From NCBI GenBank assembly GCA_031255275.1, contig JAIRSV010000013.1:1-16514 (forward strand): a stretch of DNA of 16,514 bases. Direction: 5' to 3'. Source of the DNA: Proteiniphilum sp. (GTDB lineage Bacteria > Bacteroidota > Bacteroidia > Bacteroidales > Dysgonomonadaceae). The position numbers and the translations under genes were made by a program. Of the stretch, positions 6,535-14,695 are shown in pieces. Below the pieces are notes generated by a model. It was given only the letters and a program-made list of their open reading frames with translations, did not search any database and was not told where the DNA came from. Numbering within the stretch: the stretch's first letter is position 1; each line of letters starts with the position of its first letter.

Positions 6535-7929
6535 ATGAAAAAGATCTTATTATCGACACTCCTGCTGGCGGCAGCCGTGATCTCCGCCTTTCCGCAGGAG
6601 GTGCTGACGCTCGAGAGGTGCAGGGAGCTGGCGCTGAAAAACAATGTACAGGTTCGGAATGCCGGGATTGCGGTCGAAGTTGCGCGACAGCAGCAGAAAG
6701 AAGCATTCACCCGCTATTTTCCGGACATAAAAGTCACCGGCATCGGCTTCTCCTTCAACAGGCCGGTGATAGATATGTCCATGGACATGTCGGCACAGAT
6801 GCAGTCGCTCACCGGCGTGCTTACGCCCCTGGTCGGATGGGCGATGATGAACGGCGCCCCCATCGACCCCGCTTCGCTCGCGGGCATGCAAAACAGTGAA
6901 CCGATCCGGATCGAGGCGCTGAAGAACGGGCTGGCTGGCGGGATCATGGCTACGCAGCCTCTTTTTGCGGGCGGACGGATTGTGAACGGGAACCGCCTTG
7001 CAGGCGCCGGCGTGGAAGTCCGCGAACTGCAGAAGCAAATGGCCGGCAACGAAGTTTTGCTTGCCGTGGAGCGTTACTTTTGGCAGCTCGTTTCGATGCG
7101 GGAAAAGATGAAGACCGTTGAAGATTCCGAAGCGATGCTTGACCGTATCTTGTCAGACGTGAGCGTCGCCGTGGAGGCGGGGCTGACCACGCGCAACGAT
7201 CTTTTGCGCGTGGAGCTTGAACGGAACAGGCTGACGGGCAGTCGCACGAAGGTGGAAAACGGCATACAGACGCTGAAACTCGCATTGTCTCAGATGATCG
7301 GCGTCCCGTCCGCAGGCTTCGAGATAGAGGCGCCGCCATTTGACGAAACGGCGTTGCCGTTTGCGGGCGCGGTTGACGCGTCAATGCTGCTGAACCGTCC
7401 CGAATACCGGTTACTGGACAAAAACGTTGACATAGCCAAAATGCAGGTGAGGATGGAAGCCGGCAAAAGCCTTCCGACCGTGGCCGTCGGCGCGGGAGGT
7501 AACTATATCAGCTTGGATCTGCACAGGGACGGGGGAATGAAAAACATCCTGGGGACGGTATTTGCTACCGTTTCCGTACCCGTTACGGACTGGTGGAGCA
7601 GTTCGCACGCCGTCAGGCGCAGGAAGCTCGAACAGTTGGCGGCCGAAAATACGCGCCGCGAGAGTGAAGAACTGCTGTTAGTGCAGATGCAGCAGATCCG
7701 TAACGAGTTAAATCAGTCATACAGTCAGGTTTTACTTGAGAGAAAATCCATTTCCGTCGCAGAAGAGAACCTGAAGATCAGTCGGGACAATTACGGTGCG
7801 GGTGTAACGGGTTTATCCGATCTGCTTGAGGCCCGGAATCTCTTGCAACAGTCTGCCGACCGTTACGCAGATGCAGTTGCGCTGTATTGCATGAAGTTGT
7901 CCGAATGGAGAGTGGCAGGCGGAGAATGA
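6535..7929 (+). CDS. TolC-family outer-membrane efflux channel
   Basis: This 464-residue protein starts with a cleavable signal peptide (MKKILLSTLLLAAAVISAFP) and would form the outer-membrane exit duct for the pump. It shows the duplicated TolC/OEP pattern. The first half opens with LTLERCRELALKNN and has a beta pair around YFPDIKVTGIGFSF and GGIMATQPLFAGGR, then long helices to about residue 250. The second half begins near NRPEYRLLDKNVDIAKMQVR, has a beta pair around LPTVAVGAGGNY and FATVSVPVTDW, and ends in helices with NYGAGVTGLSDLLEARN. An insertion of about 50 residues between the first two strands contains seven methionines. The gene starts 18 bp after the pump gene and is the last member of the operon. 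It lacks an obvious lipobox, so it is probably not acylated. Confidence 0.9.
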   Translation: MKKILLSTLLLAAAVISAFPQEVLTLERCRELALKNNVQVRNAGIAVEVARQQQKEAFTRYFPDIKVTGIGFSFNRPVIDMSMDMSAQMQSLTGVLTPLVGWAMMNGAPIDPASLAGMQNSEPIRIEALKNGLAGGIMATQPLFAGGRIVNGNRLAGAGVEVRELQKQMAGNEVLLAVERYFWQLVSMREKMKTVEDSEAMLDRILSDVSVAVEAGLTTRNDLLRVELERNRLTGSRTKVENGIQTLKLALSQMIGVPSAGFEIEAPPFDETALPFAGAVDASMLLNRPEYRLLDKNVDIAKMQVRMEAGKSLPTVAVGAGGNYISLDLHRDGGMKNILGTVFATVSVPVTDWWSSSHAVRRRKLEQLAAENTRRESEELLLVQMQQIRNELNQSYSQVLLERKSISVAEENLKISRDNYGAGVTGLSDLLEARNLLQQSADRYADAVALYCMKLSEWRVAGGE

Positions 7930-7994
7930 TTCTGCTCGCTGCCCTCCCCCACCCTTTCTCAGCGGAAAGTTGACAGTTGAGAGTTGAAAAGGTA

Positions 7995-8026
7995 AGAAGC
8001 GGAGAAGCGGAGAAGCGGAGAAGCGG
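7995..8026 (+). repeat. Four identical 8-bp tandem repeats (AGAAGCGG)
   Basis: AGAAGCGG is present four times without change at 7995-8002, 8003-8010, 8011-8018 and 8019-8026. The tract belongs to arm A of the composite element. Identical short units of this kind can gain or lose copies by slippage; being intergenic, a change would not shift a reading frame. Confidence 0.9.
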
Positions 8027-8059
8027 AAAAAACTAGCTCGGGGAGCGCCGGAGTGGCAA

Positions 8060-8079
8060 GGGGCGGGAGCACCCGCCCC
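8060..8079. repeat. GC-rich hairpin, 8-bp stem
   Basis: GGGGCGGG (8060-8067) and CCCGCCCC (8072-8079) are perfectly complementary around the loop AGCA. No T-run follows on either strand, so it is not a classical terminator, but it could pause RNA polymerase or protect a transcript end downstream of the channel gene. Confidence 0.6.
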
Positions 8080-8125
8080 GACGAACGAAAAAGCTTCATT
8101 AATTGACAGTTGAAAATGTTTTTGA

Positions 8126-8186
8126 GAGTGAAGAAAGAGAAAACCAGCTCGGGCGCTCCCCGAGCTGGTTTTCTCTTTCTTTACTT
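8126..8186 (+). terminator. Very long perfect hairpin, probable terminator between efflux and glycan-uptake operons
   Basis: Positions 8133-8153 and 8159-8179 are perfectly complementary over 21 bp around the 5-nt loop CGCTC. The stem continues outward to 8126 and 8186 with five Watson-Crick pairs and two G-U pairs, giving about 28 bp. The right arm is pyrimidine-rich and continues as TTTACTTCTTC, giving a loose U-rich tail. It lies about 200 bp after the channel stop codon and 78 bp before the susC promoter, which fits a terminator. Because the arms are symmetrical it could work in both directions, or it could be a DNA-level palindrome of a repeat element. Confidence 0.55.
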
Positions 8187-8263
8187 CTTCACTTCTCCAC
8201 TCAACACTTCAACACAATTTATTGCCGTGAATAGAGAAAGTATCATAATCAGATAAGATAATA

Positions 8264-8295
8264 TTTGAATTAAATCAATCGGATCGTTACTTTCG
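8264..8295 (+). promoter_or_regulatory. Bacteroidota-type promoter of the susCD operon
   Basis: TTTG at 8264-8267 is followed after 20 bp by TACTTTCG at 8288-8295, a seven-of-eight match to the -7 consensus TAnnTTTG with the expected -33/-7 spacing. Transcription would begin near 8300, leaving an AT-rich leader of about 40 bases before the susC start and no Shine-Dalgarno site, which is usual for this phylum. Confidence 0.7.
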
Positions 8296-8340
8296 CAGTG
8301 TAAATACATTTTCTTATTAATTTATAATAGTTTTCGTTGT

Positions 8341-11300
8341 ATGAAAAACATTGTTATGTTGTGTATGGCTCTGATAACGAGCCTCCCGCTAATGGCACAG
8401 CAGCGCGGAATAACCGGTACTGTGACGGACAGTAAGGATAATTCTGCGATGATCGGTGTCAATATTATGGAAAAAGGAACGTTAAACGGTACGGTTACCG
8501 ATATTGACGGAAATTTCTCCCTGAGTGTGACAACGCAAGATCCGGTACTGGTATTCTCAAGCATCGGGTATGAGACGCTTGAAGTCAATGTCGGCAACCG
8601 TTCCAGCCTGAGTATTGCGATGGAGGAGGATACCGAACTGCTGGACGAAGTGGTGGTGGTGGGATACGGAACCATGAAAAAGAGTGATCTTTCCGGGTCA
8701 TCCGTATCCGTAGGCGAAGATAAAATCAAAAGCTCCATCGTCACCAACCTTGATCAGGCGCTGCAGGGACGGGCTGCCGGCGTCACGTCGGTTATGACTT
8801 CCGGCGCTCCGGGTTCGGCTGTATCCGTCCGTATCCGCGGACAGGCTACCGTCAATGCAGGTGCGGAACCGCTGTATGTGGTCGACGGGGTTATCTTTCA
8901 GGGGGGAAGCACTACCGGAAACAGTCTGGGTTTGAACCTGGGTAACGGCAGAGGCGCTATCTCGCCGCTCTCTACGCTGAATCCTTCCGATATTGTCTCC
9001 ATGGAGATACTGAAAGATGCTTCGGCTACCGCTATTTATGGCGCCCAGGGCGCTAACGGGGTCGTCCTGATCACTACCAGGAGAGGGCAGTCGGGAAAGG
9101 CCAAGTTCACGTACGAAGGGATGTTCGGCGTACAGAATCAGATTCGCCGCCTGGATATGATGAACCTTCGGGAATATGCCATATACAATAATTCCATTGC
9201 CGCGACGACGGGGGGGACGGACGGTACCCCCGAATACGGTGATCCTTCCCTGCTGGGAAAGGGTACCAACTGGCAGGATGCCATCTTTCGCCAGGCGCTG
9301 ATGACCCAGCATACCATTTCGGCCCAGGGGGGAGTGGACGCCGTGCAGTATTATGTGTCAGGCTCTTTCATGGATCAGGACGGAACGATCATAGGAACCG
9401 ATTTCAACCGTTATTCGTTCAGGGTGAACCTGGATGCGAATCTGAAACCCTGGATGAAGTTGGGCCTCAATGCCATGTATTCGAAAACGGGCGAACGGCT
9501 GGGACGCGCCGAAGGTACCGAAGGCGTTCTGACTTATTCGCTGCTGACCCCTCCCGATATACCCGTTTATGACACTTACGGCAATTACGCATCCGCGGTG
9601 AGGGAAGGTTATACCCGTATCAATCCGGTCGCCATTGCCGAACTGGATGAAAACCTGCTGGATCGCCAGAAGCTGAACGGTAATATTTTTCTGGATATAA
9701 CTCCCTTGAAGAATCTGACGTGGCATACCGAACTGGGATATGATATAAGCAATTCGCGGTCGGAACAGTGGCAGCCCACTTATGACTTCGGCCCTGCCGT
9801 ACAGCGGCCGATAAACAGGATATTCTGGCAGCAGAACAGCAATCTGTACTGGCAGCTCAAGAATTTCCTGACGTACAGCGGACGGACAGGTAAACACTCG
9901 TTCACGGCGATGGCCGGTCAGGAGATGTGGGAGTCTTCATGGGAATGGCAGAGGATAGGCGCCGACAATCTGCCCGGCAACGAGATACGTAACCCTCAGC
10001 TGGGAGATCAGGAGACTTATCAGATTTCGGACGGAATGGGTGATGCGGCAATGGTCTCTTTCTTCACCCGCGAAAACTGGAATTATGATGACCGTTACCT
10101 GCTGACTTACACCTATCGTTATGACGGATCGTCTAACTTCGGCCCCAAAAGTCGCTGGGCAGGATTCCATTCGGCAGCCGTTTCGTGGCGCTTTTCGAAC
10201 GAAGCCTTTTTTGCGCCGCTGAGCGACGTTGTCAGCAGCGGAAAGCTGCGTGTGGGCTGGGGACAGACCGGCAATTCCAATATCGGAGGGGGACTGTGGG
10301 GTGCAAGTCTTCAGATGTTCCCCACGGGACTGGGCGCGGGTTATAAACAGGCGCAGATTGCAAACCCTTACGTGAAATGGGAGACGCAGGAGCAGTGGAA
10401 TCTGGGGATTGACCTCAGCTTTGCAAACAACCGGATCAATCTGGTTGCAGACTTCTATAACAAGACTGCCAATGACATGTTGATGCAATTACAGTTACCT
10501 TCTTACTTCGGCTCGAGAGGGAATGCCAACTCTGCGCTGACGGCGCCGATGGGTAACTATGGTACCATCAACAACAGGGGGGTGGAGATTTCGCTGAACA
10601 CCCGCAACTTCACCGGAGACTTCACCTGGGATTCCGATTTCCAGATTTCGTTCAACAGAAACAGACTGGTCGCCCTTTCGGGCACGGACGCTTCGGGCAT
10701 CGAGGGGTACGGACAGTGGAGCGATGTGATAAGCCTTTCGAGGATAGGCGGGCCGCTGTATGAATTTTACGGCTACATCGCCGACGGTGTCTATAAGGAC
10801 AAGGCCGAGATAAGCAACCATTTGTGGGGCGAGATTCCGGGGAACGGTTACGACCGGTATTCCACCGTATTCGTGGGCGATATAAAATACAGAGACATTA
10901 GCGGTCGCGATGGGGTACCGGACGGCAAGATCGACACTTATGACCGTACGAATATAGGATCTCCGCTTCCGAAATTCACTTACGGACTGACGAATACGTT
11001 CGGATATAAGAACTTTGACCTCACCCTGTTCCTGCAGGGCAGCTTCGGAAACAGGATATTCAACGCGCTCAGCCGCGATCTTACCGGCATGGATTACTGG
11101 AGCAATCAGCTGAAAAAGGCGATGGATTATGCTGACCTGATTCCGATAAATCCCGACAAGCTGTATCCGGCGCCGAAGCCCGGTGCGCCGGACGGCGAGA
11201 TGATCAACAACTGGTTTGAAGATATTGACAATGTCACGCTCTCGAATCCCGACACAAAAATGTCGCGCGCCGGCAAAAGCCTCCCCTACAACAATCAGCG

Positions 11301-11577
11301 CATCAGCACCAGGTACATCGAAGACGGATCATATCTGCGGGTGAAGAATATTGTACTGGGTTATACGCTTCCGCAGAAGACGCTCCGCAGGATGCAGATA
11401 AACAGTGTTCGGGTCTATGCCAATGTCCAGAATCTGTGGACATTCACCCGATATTCGGGCTACGACCCCGAAGTGGGCGTAAACCCGCAGGATGCCAGCG
11501 GTTACACGTTCGGCTTTGACCAGGGGCGCTATCCCGCTCCGAGGATTATCTCTTTCGGTATCAACTTATCTTTTTAA
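8341..11577 (+). CDS. SusC/RagA-type TonB-dependent outer-membrane transporter
   Basis: The 1078-residue protein has the normal size for a SusC-like importer, which takes oligosaccharides through the outer membrane using TonB energy, with the SusD-like lipoprotein as its lid. Parts in order: a signal peptide (about 1-20, ending LPLMAQ), a carboxypeptidase-regulatory-like beta domain (about 23-97, GITGTVTDSKDNSAMIGVNI to SIAMEED), the SusC signature with DEVVVVGYGTMKKSDLSGS (102-120), the plug domain (LQGRAAGV, VRIRGQATVN, LYVVDGV, LKDASATAIYGAQGANGVV), and a 22-strand barrel ending ISFGINLSF with a terminal Phe. The gene is intact. It is first in its operon and starts 41 bp after the end of a good promoter; the SusD-like gene starts 12 bp after its stop. 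Substrate is not predictable from the barrel. Confidence 0.96.
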   Translation: MKNIVMLCMALITSLPLMAQQRGITGTVTDSKDNSAMIGVNIMEKGTLNGTVTDIDGNFSLSVTTQDPVLVFSSIGYETLEVNVGNRSSLSIAMEEDTELLDEVVVVGYGTMKKSDLSGSSVSVGEDKIKSSIVTNLDQALQGRAAGVTSVMTSGAPGSAVSVRIRGQATVNAGAEPLYVVDGVIFQGGSTTGNSLGLNLGNGRGAISPLSTLNPSDIVSMEILKDASATAIYGAQGANGVVLITTRRGQSGKAKFTYEGMFGVQNQIRRLDMMNLREYAIYNNSIAATTGGTDGTPEYGDPSLLGKGTNWQDAIFRQALMTQHTISAQGGVDAVQYYVSGSFMDQDGTIIGTDFNRYSFRVNLDANLKPWMKLGLNAMYSKTGERLGRAEGTEGVLTYSLLTPPDIPVYDTYGNYASAVREGYTRINPVAIAELDENLLDRQKLNGNIFLDITPLKNLTWHTELGYDISNSRSEQWQPTYDFGPAVQRPINRIFWQQNSNLYWQLKNFLTYSGRTGKHSFTAMAGQEMWESSWEWQRIGADNLPGNEIRNPQLGDQETYQISDGMGDAAMVSFFTRENWNYDDRYLLTYTYRYDGSSNFGPKSRWAGFHSAAVSWRFSNEAFFAPLSDVVSSGKLRVGWGQTGNSNIGGGLWGASLQMFPTGLGAGYKQAQIANPYVKWETQEQWNLGIDLSFANNRINLVADFYNKTANDMLMQLQLPSYFGSRGNANSALTAPMGNYGTINNRGVEISLNTRNFTGDFTWDSDFQISFNRNRLVALSGTDASGIEGYGQWSDVISLSRIGGPLYEFYGYIADGVYKDKAEISNHLWGEIPGNGYDRYSTVFVGDIKYRDISGRDGVPDGKIDTYDRTNIGSPLPKFTYGLTNTFGYKNFDLTLFLQGSFGNRIFNALSRDLTGMDYWSNQLKKAMDYADLIPINPDKLYPAPKPGAPDGEMINNWFEDIDNVTLSNPDTKMSRAGKSLPYNNQRISTRYIEDGSYLRVKNIVLGYTLPQKTLRRMQINSVRVYANVQNLWTFTRYSGYDPEVGVNPQDASGYTFGFDQGRYPAPRIISFGINLSF

Positions 11578-11589
11578 TATATAATCGTT

Positions 11590-13392
11590 ATGCAAAGAAT
11601 TAACAGACTGCTGCTTATTGCAGTGATAGCAACGGGGACGCTTTCCTGCGAAGATTTTCTGAATCGTCCCGATAAAGCCAGTTATACACTGTCGGACTTT
11701 TATCAGAACGACGAACAGTGTTTGCAGGCGGTCAATCCGCTGTACAGCGTACCCTGGTTCGATTTCTTTCGCGGATGGCTCCGTGTGGGTGACTGTCAGT
11801 CGGGCAACTACTTTATGGACGGCGACCGTTTCTGGCTGCTCACCCCCAACGAGGATATGGAGGAGGTGAAAAGTATGTCGGCTTCCCTCTGGGCCGTGAA
11901 TGCCCGGGCCAATACCGTACTGGAAAATATCAACCTCTATGCCGGGCCGGGCACGACGGAGGCCGGACGCAATATCGCCAAGGGAGAAGCGCTCGTCTGG
12001 AAGGCGATGGCTTATTTTTACATGGTACGGATTTACGGTGCTGTCCCCATCGTCCACAACAATACGGAGCTGCTGGCGACCGGTGAGTATAACAGCCTCT
12101 ATCGCGCAAAGATAGAGAATGTGTATGATTACATTATCATGACGCTGAAGCAGGCCATTGAGTGGCTGCCGGAGAAAGCCGTCGGTGAGGGACGAATCGA
12201 CAGGTATTCTGCCTGCGGCCTGCTGGCAAAGGTATATCTGACCAAGTCGGGTTATGGCCGGGAGGGTACGCGCAATGAGGCTGACCTCGAGAACGCCAGG
12301 GAGTATGCCCGCAGGGTGGTACGGGAAAGCGGAAGGGTGCTGGAACCGGAGTATGCGGATATTTTTCGCGGAAGCAGAAACTTTTCAGACGAAAGCCTTA
12401 TCGCGTGGCGCTGGGTGGTGGCCGGAGAGACGTACTGGACGGCTTCAAACGACTTGCAGGCAGACCTGGTATCCAGCGGCTTCAGTGAATTCAGCGGCTG
12501 GGGAAGTTGGGGAGGGCCTTCGCTCGACCTGCAGGAGGCGTTCGGCGAAAAATATATCGACGGAACTCTTTCGGGAGCCATCTCGCCTGTCCGTAATAAC
12601 AATGATAAGCGCCGCAAGGCAACCATGATGATGTATGGTGACGTATATGAATATTTCTGGCGCGACCATCCCGTCAAAGAAGGGGTGAACGGACAGCAGG
12701 TAGCGTTTCCGGCGGGGTTCGACTTTGCGAAATTCTACGGCCAGGTACTCGGAGACTTCAACAGCTCTACGGGCGCCAACTGCGTGAAGCATATCGTGGG
12801 CAACAATGCCGATCATCTTGCCGAATTCGGCGTGCCGATGATGGACAGAAAAAGCAGTCTGGCTACCCATATCCTGCGTCTGGGCGATATTTATCTGGTG
12901 TACGCCGAAGCCATTCTGGGGAATAATCCGTCCACATCCGATCCCGAAGCCCTGGAGGCCTTCAATGCGATACGCCGGCGCGCCGGCCTTCCCGGAGTGG
13001 AATCCGTCACGTTTGACGATATATTCAGGGAACGCCGTCTGGAACTGGCCTTTGAAGGTGACTTCTGGTATGACTTCGTGCGCCTGGCCTACTATAAGCC
13101 CCGGGAAGCGGTGAGGATACTGAACAATCAAAACCGTAATAACTACGTGGGTCTGAGCGCCTATTATATTGACGAGGGCTGGAGAACCTGGGGAATGGAG
13201 GGCGATGACAATTATCCGAAACCGGATGATAAAGACAAACTCGTTCCCCGCATCAACGATGAGACGCTCGACGGAAAGCCTTTTGGGCTCGAAAGGTTCG
13301 CGCTGCCCTTCCCGTCCACCGACCTGGCGATGAATCCCAATCTGGCAAAAGATCCGGTTGATTATGACATAAGCCGGTTTACATACGAATAA
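11590..13392 (+). CDS. SusD/RagB-type nutrient-binding surface lipoprotein
   Basis: The product has 600 residues. A lipoprotein signal ends at GTLSC (Cys20), and the next residues ED are acidic, as in the Bacteroidota signal for surface display. The SusD pattern is clear: the N-terminal DFLNRPDKASYTLSDFY segment, the TPR-like helical core (KGEALVWKAMAYFYMVRIYG, then RIDRYSACGLLAKVYLTKSG), the conserved LRLGDIYLVYAEAILG, AFNAIRRRAGLPGVES and FRERRLELAFEGDFWYDFVR motifs, and a C-terminal DISRFTYE. It caps the SusC-like barrel and delivers ligand to it. The gene directly follows susC and ends where the glycan-binding gene begins. At 600 residues it is somewhat longer than the common 500-550. Ligand unknown. 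Confidence 0.95.
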   Translation: MQRINRLLLIAVIATGTLSCEDFLNRPDKASYTLSDFYQNDEQCLQAVNPLYSVPWFDFFRGWLRVGDCQSGNYFMDGDRFWLLTPNEDMEEVKSMSASLWAVNARANTVLENINLYAGPGTTEAGRNIAKGEALVWKAMAYFYMVRIYGAVPIVHNNTELLATGEYNSLYRAKIENVYDYIIMTLKQAIEWLPEKAVGEGRIDRYSACGLLAKVYLTKSGYGREGTRNEADLENAREYARRVVRESGRVLEPEYADIFRGSRNFSDESLIAWRWVVAGETYWTASNDLQADLVSSGFSEFSGWGSWGGPSLDLQEAFGEKYIDGTLSGAISPVRNNNDKRRKATMMMYGDVYEYFWRDHPVKEGVNGQQVAFPAGFDFAKFYGQVLGDFNSSTGANCVKHIVGNNADHLAEFGVPMMDRKSSLATHILRLGDIYLVYAEAILGNNPSTSDPEALEAFNAIRRRAGLPGVESVTFDDIFRERRLELAFEGDFWYDFVRLAYYKPREAVRILNNQNRNNYVGLSAYYIDEGWRTWGMEGDDNYPKPDDKDKLVPRINDETLDGKPFGLERFALPFPSTDLAMNPNLAKDPVDYDISRFTYE

Positions 13393-13401
13393 ATGACAGT
13401 T

Positions 13402-14649
13402 ATGAAAAGCTATATGTATATTATGAAACAGTTATCGTACCTGCTGCTGACAGCAGCTTCACTACTCCTTTCCGCCTGCGGTGACGACGGCAGTGGAAGA
13501 TATGAATTGACGGACGGCATACCCACAGTCCACTACGTGCGCCTGCCCGACGCCGGCGAGGCCGACTCTGTGCTGACGGGCGCCTATATGGGAGAAACAG
13601 TCTGTCTGGTCGGCGAGAACCTGACCAGCGTCAGAGAACTCTATTTCAACGACGTGAAGGCGCTGCTCAACATCAACTTCATCACGAAGAACACCCTGCT
13701 GGTGACGGTGCCGAGAGGGTTTCCCGCAGAGGTGATCGACAAGATAGTGATGGTGGTGAAGTCCGGCGAAAGGGTCGAATACGGATTTACCGTAATCATC
13801 CCCGCGCCGGAAGTGACCGGCATCAAATGTGAACAGACGCCCGAAGGGGGGGAGGCCGTCCTCTATGGCGACTACTTCCTCGACAACAGCCCGACGAAGC
13901 GGCTGACCGTCACGATAGGCAACTACGAGGTGCCGGCGGAAGATATGCTGGAGGTGCAGAAGACACAGATCACATTCAGGTCTCCCGCGATGGACGTGAA
14001 GGGCGCCATCACCGTGACCTCGGCGCACGGCAATAGCCGTCCGGGCGGATTCATCTTTCACGACGACCGGGGAATCCTTTTCGACTTTGACGCGCATCCG
14101 ATCCGGCCGGGCTGGGGACGGCCGAATCTTATTGAAACGGGACCGGACGCCATTGCGGGCAATTACATGAAGTTTCGTGGCAATCTGGACGCCGGTGAAT
14201 GGGTCACCCCGAGCGACAACTGGCAGTGCAACTTCTGGGGTGAAGAGAACGGCGTACCCACAGGAAACCTGTTTTCCGGTGATCCGGCCACATCCGTCCT
14301 GAAGTTTGAAGTGAATGTATTGCAGGCATGGAGCGCGCTGCCCATGCAGATCTTTTTCGCCGAGCAGGGTGCCTGTGAAACCCCCCTGTGGGAAGATGGT
14401 CCCCGTGCGCAGTGGGTACCCTGGAAGGAGACGGGCGGAGCTTATACGACCGACGGATGGGTCACCGTTTCGATCCCCCTTGCAAATTTCAGTCTGGACG
14501 GCAAGGGAGAAGATTTGGGGCAGATCCCCGCGCATTTCGGATCAATGAACATCTACATCTTTAACAGGGGAAGGGCCGACGCCGTCGGAACCGCCTGCGA
14601 TCCCGTCATCCTGATAGACAACGTGCGGGTAGTGCCCGGCGACGCATAA
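13402..14649 (+). CDS. Surface glycan-binding lipoprotein, two IPT/TIG domains plus SGBP-B-type binding domain
   Basis: The product has 415 residues. A lipoprotein signal ends at LLSAC (Cys26), and acidic residues GDDG follow, suggesting export to the cell surface. Residues about 40-125 and 128-208 look like two IPT/TIG immunoglobulin-like folds (GETVCLVGENLTSVRELYFND; GEAVLYGDYFLD). The remaining ~205 residues resemble the C-terminal carbohydrate-binding domain first described in xyloglucan SGBP-B: GILFDFD, GNYMKFRGNL, LKFEVNV with AWSALPMQI, WVPWKETGGAYTTDGWVTV and a final ILIDNVRVVP, with many exposed aromatic residues. Its place right after susD supports this role. Starts at 13393 and 13423 are also possible; 13402 keeps a basic start and a 9-base gap after susD. 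The ligand need not be xyloglucan. Confidence 0.8.
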   Translation: MKSYMYIMKQLSYLLLTAASLLLSACGDDGSGRYELTDGIPTVHYVRLPDAGEADSVLTGAYMGETVCLVGENLTSVRELYFNDVKALLNINFITKNTLLVTVPRGFPAEVIDKIVMVVKSGERVEYGFTVIIPAPEVTGIKCEQTPEGGEAVLYGDYFLDNSPTKRLTVTIGNYEVPAEDMLEVQKTQITFRSPAMDVKGAITVTSAHGNSRPGGFIFHDDRGILFDFDAHPIRPGWGRPNLIETGPDAIAGNYMKFRGNLDAGEWVTPSDNWQCNFWGEENGVPTGNLFSGDPATSVLKFEVNVLQAWSALPMQIFFAEQGACETPLWEDGPRAQWVPWKETGGAYTTDGWVTVSIPLANFSLDGKGEDLGQIPAHFGSMNIYIFNRGRADAVGTACDPVILIDNVRVVPGDA

Positions 14650-14665
14650 CGGCTGCAAAAAAGGA

Positions 14666-14695
14666 ATGACCATTCACCCGCTTCCCCCGGCATGA
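14666..14695 (+). other. Nine-codon leader ORF coupled to the symporter gene
   Basis: An ATG at 14666, directly preceded by AAAAAAGGA, opens a nine-codon frame (MTIHPLPPA) whose TGA at 14693-14695 overlaps the ATG of the symporter gene (ATGA). The purine-rich ribosome-binding-like sequence fits this small frame better than the main gene, so translation of the symporter may depend on termination here. Expression is inferred, not shown. Confidence 0.3.

Larger units (their letters stand above)
7970..8215. repeat. Composite intergenic repeat element with three related arms
   Basis: Three arms share one layout: TTGA-rich words, a purine tract of 8-bp units of the AGAAGNNN kind, then AAAA-containing sequence running into AGCTCGGG. 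Arm A is 7970-8049 (plus). Arm B is 8103-8158 (plus). Arm C is 8152-8215 read on the minus strand. Arms A and B start with the same 11 bases, TTGACAGTTGA (7970-7980 and 8103-8113). Arms A and C end with the same 15 bases, AGCTCGGGGAGCGCC, in opposite orientation (8035-8049 and 8152-8166). Arms B and C together make the long hairpin described separately. No transposase or target-site duplication was seen. Confidence 0.65.

Noticed and set aside
7930..8340. A tRNA or structured small RNA gene between the efflux and glycan-uptake operons
   Set aside because: No tRNA cloverleaf was found, and the strong structures are accounted for by the composite repeat and the long hairpin.
9210..9216. G7 tract in the susC-like gene (another G7 at 13846-13852 in the glycan-binding gene) as phase-variation switches
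   Set aside because: Both genes are in frame, seven Gs is short for slippage switching, and similar runs of six to seven Gs occur in several genes here.
13462..14535. 357-codon minus-strand open frame opposite the glycan-binding gene
   Set aside because: Antisense shadow: the plus-strand gene has a lipoprotein signal, recognised domains and an operon position, while the antisense product has no recognisable fold or start site.
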